Assembly (NCBI RefSeq): GCF_900604515.1
Contig: NZ_UWOS01000001.1
Coordinates: 868,001 to 932,000 of the forward strand
Direction of reading: 5' to 3'
DNA length: 64,000 nt
Source of the DNA: Arcanobacterium ihumii
GTDB taxonomy: Bacteria > Actinomycetota > Actinomycetes > Actinomycetales > Actinomycetaceae
In this document: positions 62,060 to 64,000 of the stretch, in pieces
Numbering within the stretch: position 1 is the first letter of the stretch
Layout of the letters: every line of letters begins with the position of its first letter
Translations under genes and position numbers: made by a program
The notes under the pieces: model-generated
What the model was told of the DNA's origin: nothing
Database searches by the model: none
What the model saw: the letters and a program-made list of their open reading frames with translations, nothing else

Positions 62060-63657
62060 CTTCTGCCTCCATTGAGCTTATGGAAAGTCTTTTTATTATT
62101 TTTGTACAGTGAGATAAATGCATCGTATCTAGTTTGGTAAACCGCACGGTTGTCTGGGTTTGGTGTGAATCTGCGCTGAGGTTTAATAAGGGTTGTTGCT
62201 TCGGCAACGGTTCTGAATTTCCCTAAACCGCATGCGGTGATGATGGCCGCTCCGACTGAGCCGACGTTTTGGGGATCCCCTGTAGTCTCAATTGTGCGTC
62301 CAAGGATATCTGCCAAAATTTGGCAAGTTGTTGTGGAAAGTGCTCCGCCACCAACGAAACGTATTGTGTTCGACGTCGTCACCTTCTTTTCTTGTGTTTC
62401 AAGGAACCAACGCAAGTGGTAACAGACACCCTCGATAACGGCACGTAGCATGTCACGTTTCCCAGTTTCAATTCCGAGGTTGAAGAACATTGCGCGTGCG
62501 TGAGGGTCTTCGAAGGGGCAGCGATTTCCATGAAGCCAGGGAGTGAATATAACTCCGTTGCTTCCCGGCGGTGACTTTTCGATCACTTCGGTCATGTATG
62601 CGTAGAGCGAGGCGTTCTTTGCCTCAGGATCGTCAGTGATCGGCTTTTTATTGAGGTAAATGTTGATTTCGTCGAGAGCTAGATGGTCGCGCACCCACTG
62701 AAAACATTTCCCTGCGGTTTCAAGTTCTGCAAAGTAGTTATAGAAACCGTGTTGGGCACCGACGACGGAAGCTACCATTGCCGTGAGATCGACGGTTTGC
62801 TTATCGGTTACGGTTCCAACCCAGCCAGAAGTTCCCCAGTAAATGTGGGTGTCATGCAGGTTCGTTGCACCGGCTCCGACGCCGATAAGGGAGGCATCTC
62901 CACCACCGGCAATTACCTTAATACCCGCGTGAAGGCCAAGTTCCTGGGCTTGTTGTTTGCGTAAAGTGCCGACGACGGAGGTGCTCGCCACGATCTCGGG
63001 TAGGTGTTCCATGTTGACGTTGAGTAACTTGCAAATAGTGGTCGACCACCGGGGTTCAGGGGAGCGAACGTCGAGTAAAAGCGTGGCGAATGCGGAATCC
63101 TCGCTCATGATGTACTGACCGGTCATCCTACCAATTAGGTATTCTTTGACGTCCAGCCAACGATGAACTTTTTCAAAGATCTCAGGTTCGTTTTCCCGAA
63201 CCCAATGGTATTTCCACACAGGATCTTTGACCGAAGCAGCTACGGCACCTGTATGTTTTAGGCTCAGGAGCAACTTTTTTGCGTTTAGACCGGAAACTTG
63301 AATTCCGTGCGCGATGCCTTCTTTTCGTTGTTTTTCGGCGCGCTGATCCATGTAGCTCATTGAAGGCCGAAGTGCTTTTCCTTCGTGATTGACAAGGACG
63401 AGAGACTGCATTTGAGAGCAGAAGCTAATCCCTTCAACTTTCGAGAGCTGGTCAGGGTAGTCCTCTTTGAGTTCGTTTGTTGATTCACACAGGGCTTCCC
63501 ACCATTGGTCGGGGTCTTGTTCGGCTCCGCCGTCAGGGAAAATATGAAGGTCGTATTCGCGCAGAGAACTACCGATCGTCACCAGTTTGTTATCAATGAG
63601 ATGGTAAAGGCAAGTTTTAACGCCACTTGTGCCGATGTCATATGAAAGAAGATGCAT
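62056..63657 (-). CDS. FGGY family carbohydrate kinase
   Basis: 533 residues, two actin-like halves. ATP-binding YDIGTSGVKTCLY at the N-terminus, EGISFCSQMQSLVLVN, the substrate-region IYWGTSGWVG (about 288-297) and the C-terminal FVGGGALSTTTCQILADIL (about 444-462) signature with catalytic-type Gly residues. Xylulokinase-like; sugar not determined. It faces the class III aminotransferase gene across 128 bases, so the two may be controlled together. Confidence 0.9.
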   Translation of the reverse strand: MHLLSYDIGTSGVKTCLYHLIDNKLVTIGSSLREYDLHIFPDGGAEQDPDQWWEALCESTNELKEDYPDQLSKVEGISFCSQMQSLVLVNHEGKALRPSMSYMDQRAEKQRKEGIAHGIQVSGLNAKKLLLSLKHTGAVAASVKDPVWKYHWVRENEPEIFEKVHRWLDVKEYLIGRMTGQYIMSEDSAFATLLLDVRSPEPRWSTTICKLLNVNMEHLPEIVASTSVVGTLRKQQAQELGLHAGIKVIAGGGDASLIGVGAGATNLHDTHIYWGTSGWVGTVTDKQTVDLTAMVASVVGAQHGFYNYFAELETAGKCFQWVRDHLALDEINIYLNKKPITDDPEAKNASLYAYMTEVIEKSPPGSNGVIFTPWLHGNRCPFEDPHARAMFFNLGIETGKRDMLRAVIEGVCYHLRWFLETQEKKVTTSNTIRFVGGGALSTTTCQILADILGRTIETTGDPQNVGSVGAAIITACGLGKFRTVAEATTLIKPQRRFTPNPDNRAVYQTRYDAFISLYKNNKKTFHKLNGGRR

Positions 63658-63785
63658 TGCACTCCCTAACGTCGTTGTTAAAGAATAAAATAATGTAGCT
63701 ATCTACGACTTAGGGTATCGCTAAAAATATGTTTGCGGTAACATAATGGAGAAGATCTTTCGAACTTGCTCAATGAGGAGTAGCT

Positions 63786-64000
63786 ATGTCGATGAATCAG
63801 CCCAGCGTACGCAGCATCGTGGACCAATTAGACAATTTAATTGCTCAGCCGATCTATTCAATTAATCCGGATGCCCTCAAGAAATACGAAGACGAGTACT
63901 TCGGTCAAAAGTGTTCAAAAAGTAAGGAAATGATTGATGCTGCCCGAGAGGTTATTCCTGGTGGCGTTCAGCATAACCTTGCATTCAACCATCCGTTCCC
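63786..64000 (+). CDS. Class III aminotransferase-like protein, N-terminal part (truncated by window edge)
   Basis: About 71 residues read directly: MSMNQPSVRSIVDQLDNLIA then SKEMIDAAREVIPGGVQHNL near the end, which matches the opening of class III PLP aminotransferases and glutamate-1-semialdehyde aminomutases (xxR-xxPGGV). GAGGAG lies seven bases before the ATG. The catalytic Lys is beyond the window. Confidence 0.7.
   Translation, partial: MSMNQPSVRSIVDQLDNLIAQPIYSINPDALKKYEDEYFGQKCSKSKEMIDAAREVIPGGVQHNLAFNHPF

Noticed and set aside
1..64000. CRISPR arrays, insertion sequences and prophage genes
   Set aside because: No regularly spaced repeats, transposase or phage structural motifs were seen on either strand.

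Overview
The window is a near-complete actinobacterial origin-of-replication region. The order cca, NUDIX, DUF6049, pseudokinase, trxB ... parB, parA, rsmG, jag, yidC, yidD, rnpA, rpmH, dnaA, dnaN, recF, DUF721, gyrB, gyrA, DUF3566, tRNA-Ile, DLW-39, tRNA-Ala ... ppiA, rhomboid, crgA, sortase E, pabA/trpG, pknB, pbpA, rodA, pstP, fhaB, fhaA, tRNA-Leu is the layout known around oriC in mycobacteria and Actinomycetaceae. The moderate G+C by eye, TTG/GTG starts, a CAMP-factor gene and the absence of mycobacterial extras point to an animal-associated Actinomycetaceae, most like Arcanobacterium or Trueperella. Species is not determined.

Region by region. 1-4775 (minus strand): the 5' part of a class A penicillin-binding protein, an AI-2E-type permease, an MFS transporter and the CCA-adding enzyme. 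4810-10613 (plus): NUDIX hydrolase, secreted DUF6049 protein, membrane pseudokinase and thioredoxin reductase; murJ, usually found here, is absent. 10702-21929 (minus) is an accessory island: a 2.3-kDa-residue-class (about 2319 aa) secreted RHS/YD-repeat protein with PA14 and B-lectin domains, followed by a string of unrecognised genes that look like immunity or orphan toxin-module genes. 22321-24708 (plus): PLP aminotransferase and D-Ala-D-Ala ligase. 24871-31459: the chromosome segregation (parAB with five parS sites), ribosome modification, membrane insertion and RNase P genes, all on the minus strand. oriC lies in the dnaA-dnaN gap, where two DnaA-box-like sites abut a CTA-trinucleotide run that fits the DnaA-trio unwinding element. 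dnaN to DUF3566 run rightward.

42981-47761, just past tRNA-Ala, is a second accessory segment: two divergent DUF5692-like membrane proteins around an SRPBCC-like protein, then a CAMP-factor pore-forming toxin. From 47840 the conserved backbone resumes, and 52774-60201 (minus) is the cell-wall growth operon: a PASTA kinase, its PP2C phosphatase, two FHA proteins, and the RodA/PbpA elongation pair. 60827-64000 holds an unknown membrane protein, a GtrA-like protein, an FGGY sugar kinase and the start of a class III aminotransferase.

The genes work together in chromosome replication and segregation, membrane protein insertion, and Ser/Thr phosphorylation control of peptidoglycan synthesis. The most interesting parts are the RHS island with its unrecognised downstream genes, the DUF5692/SRPBCC module, and a group of DnaA-box-like sites in the rhomboid-crgA gap. 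All calls are from reading the sequence; no searches were run.
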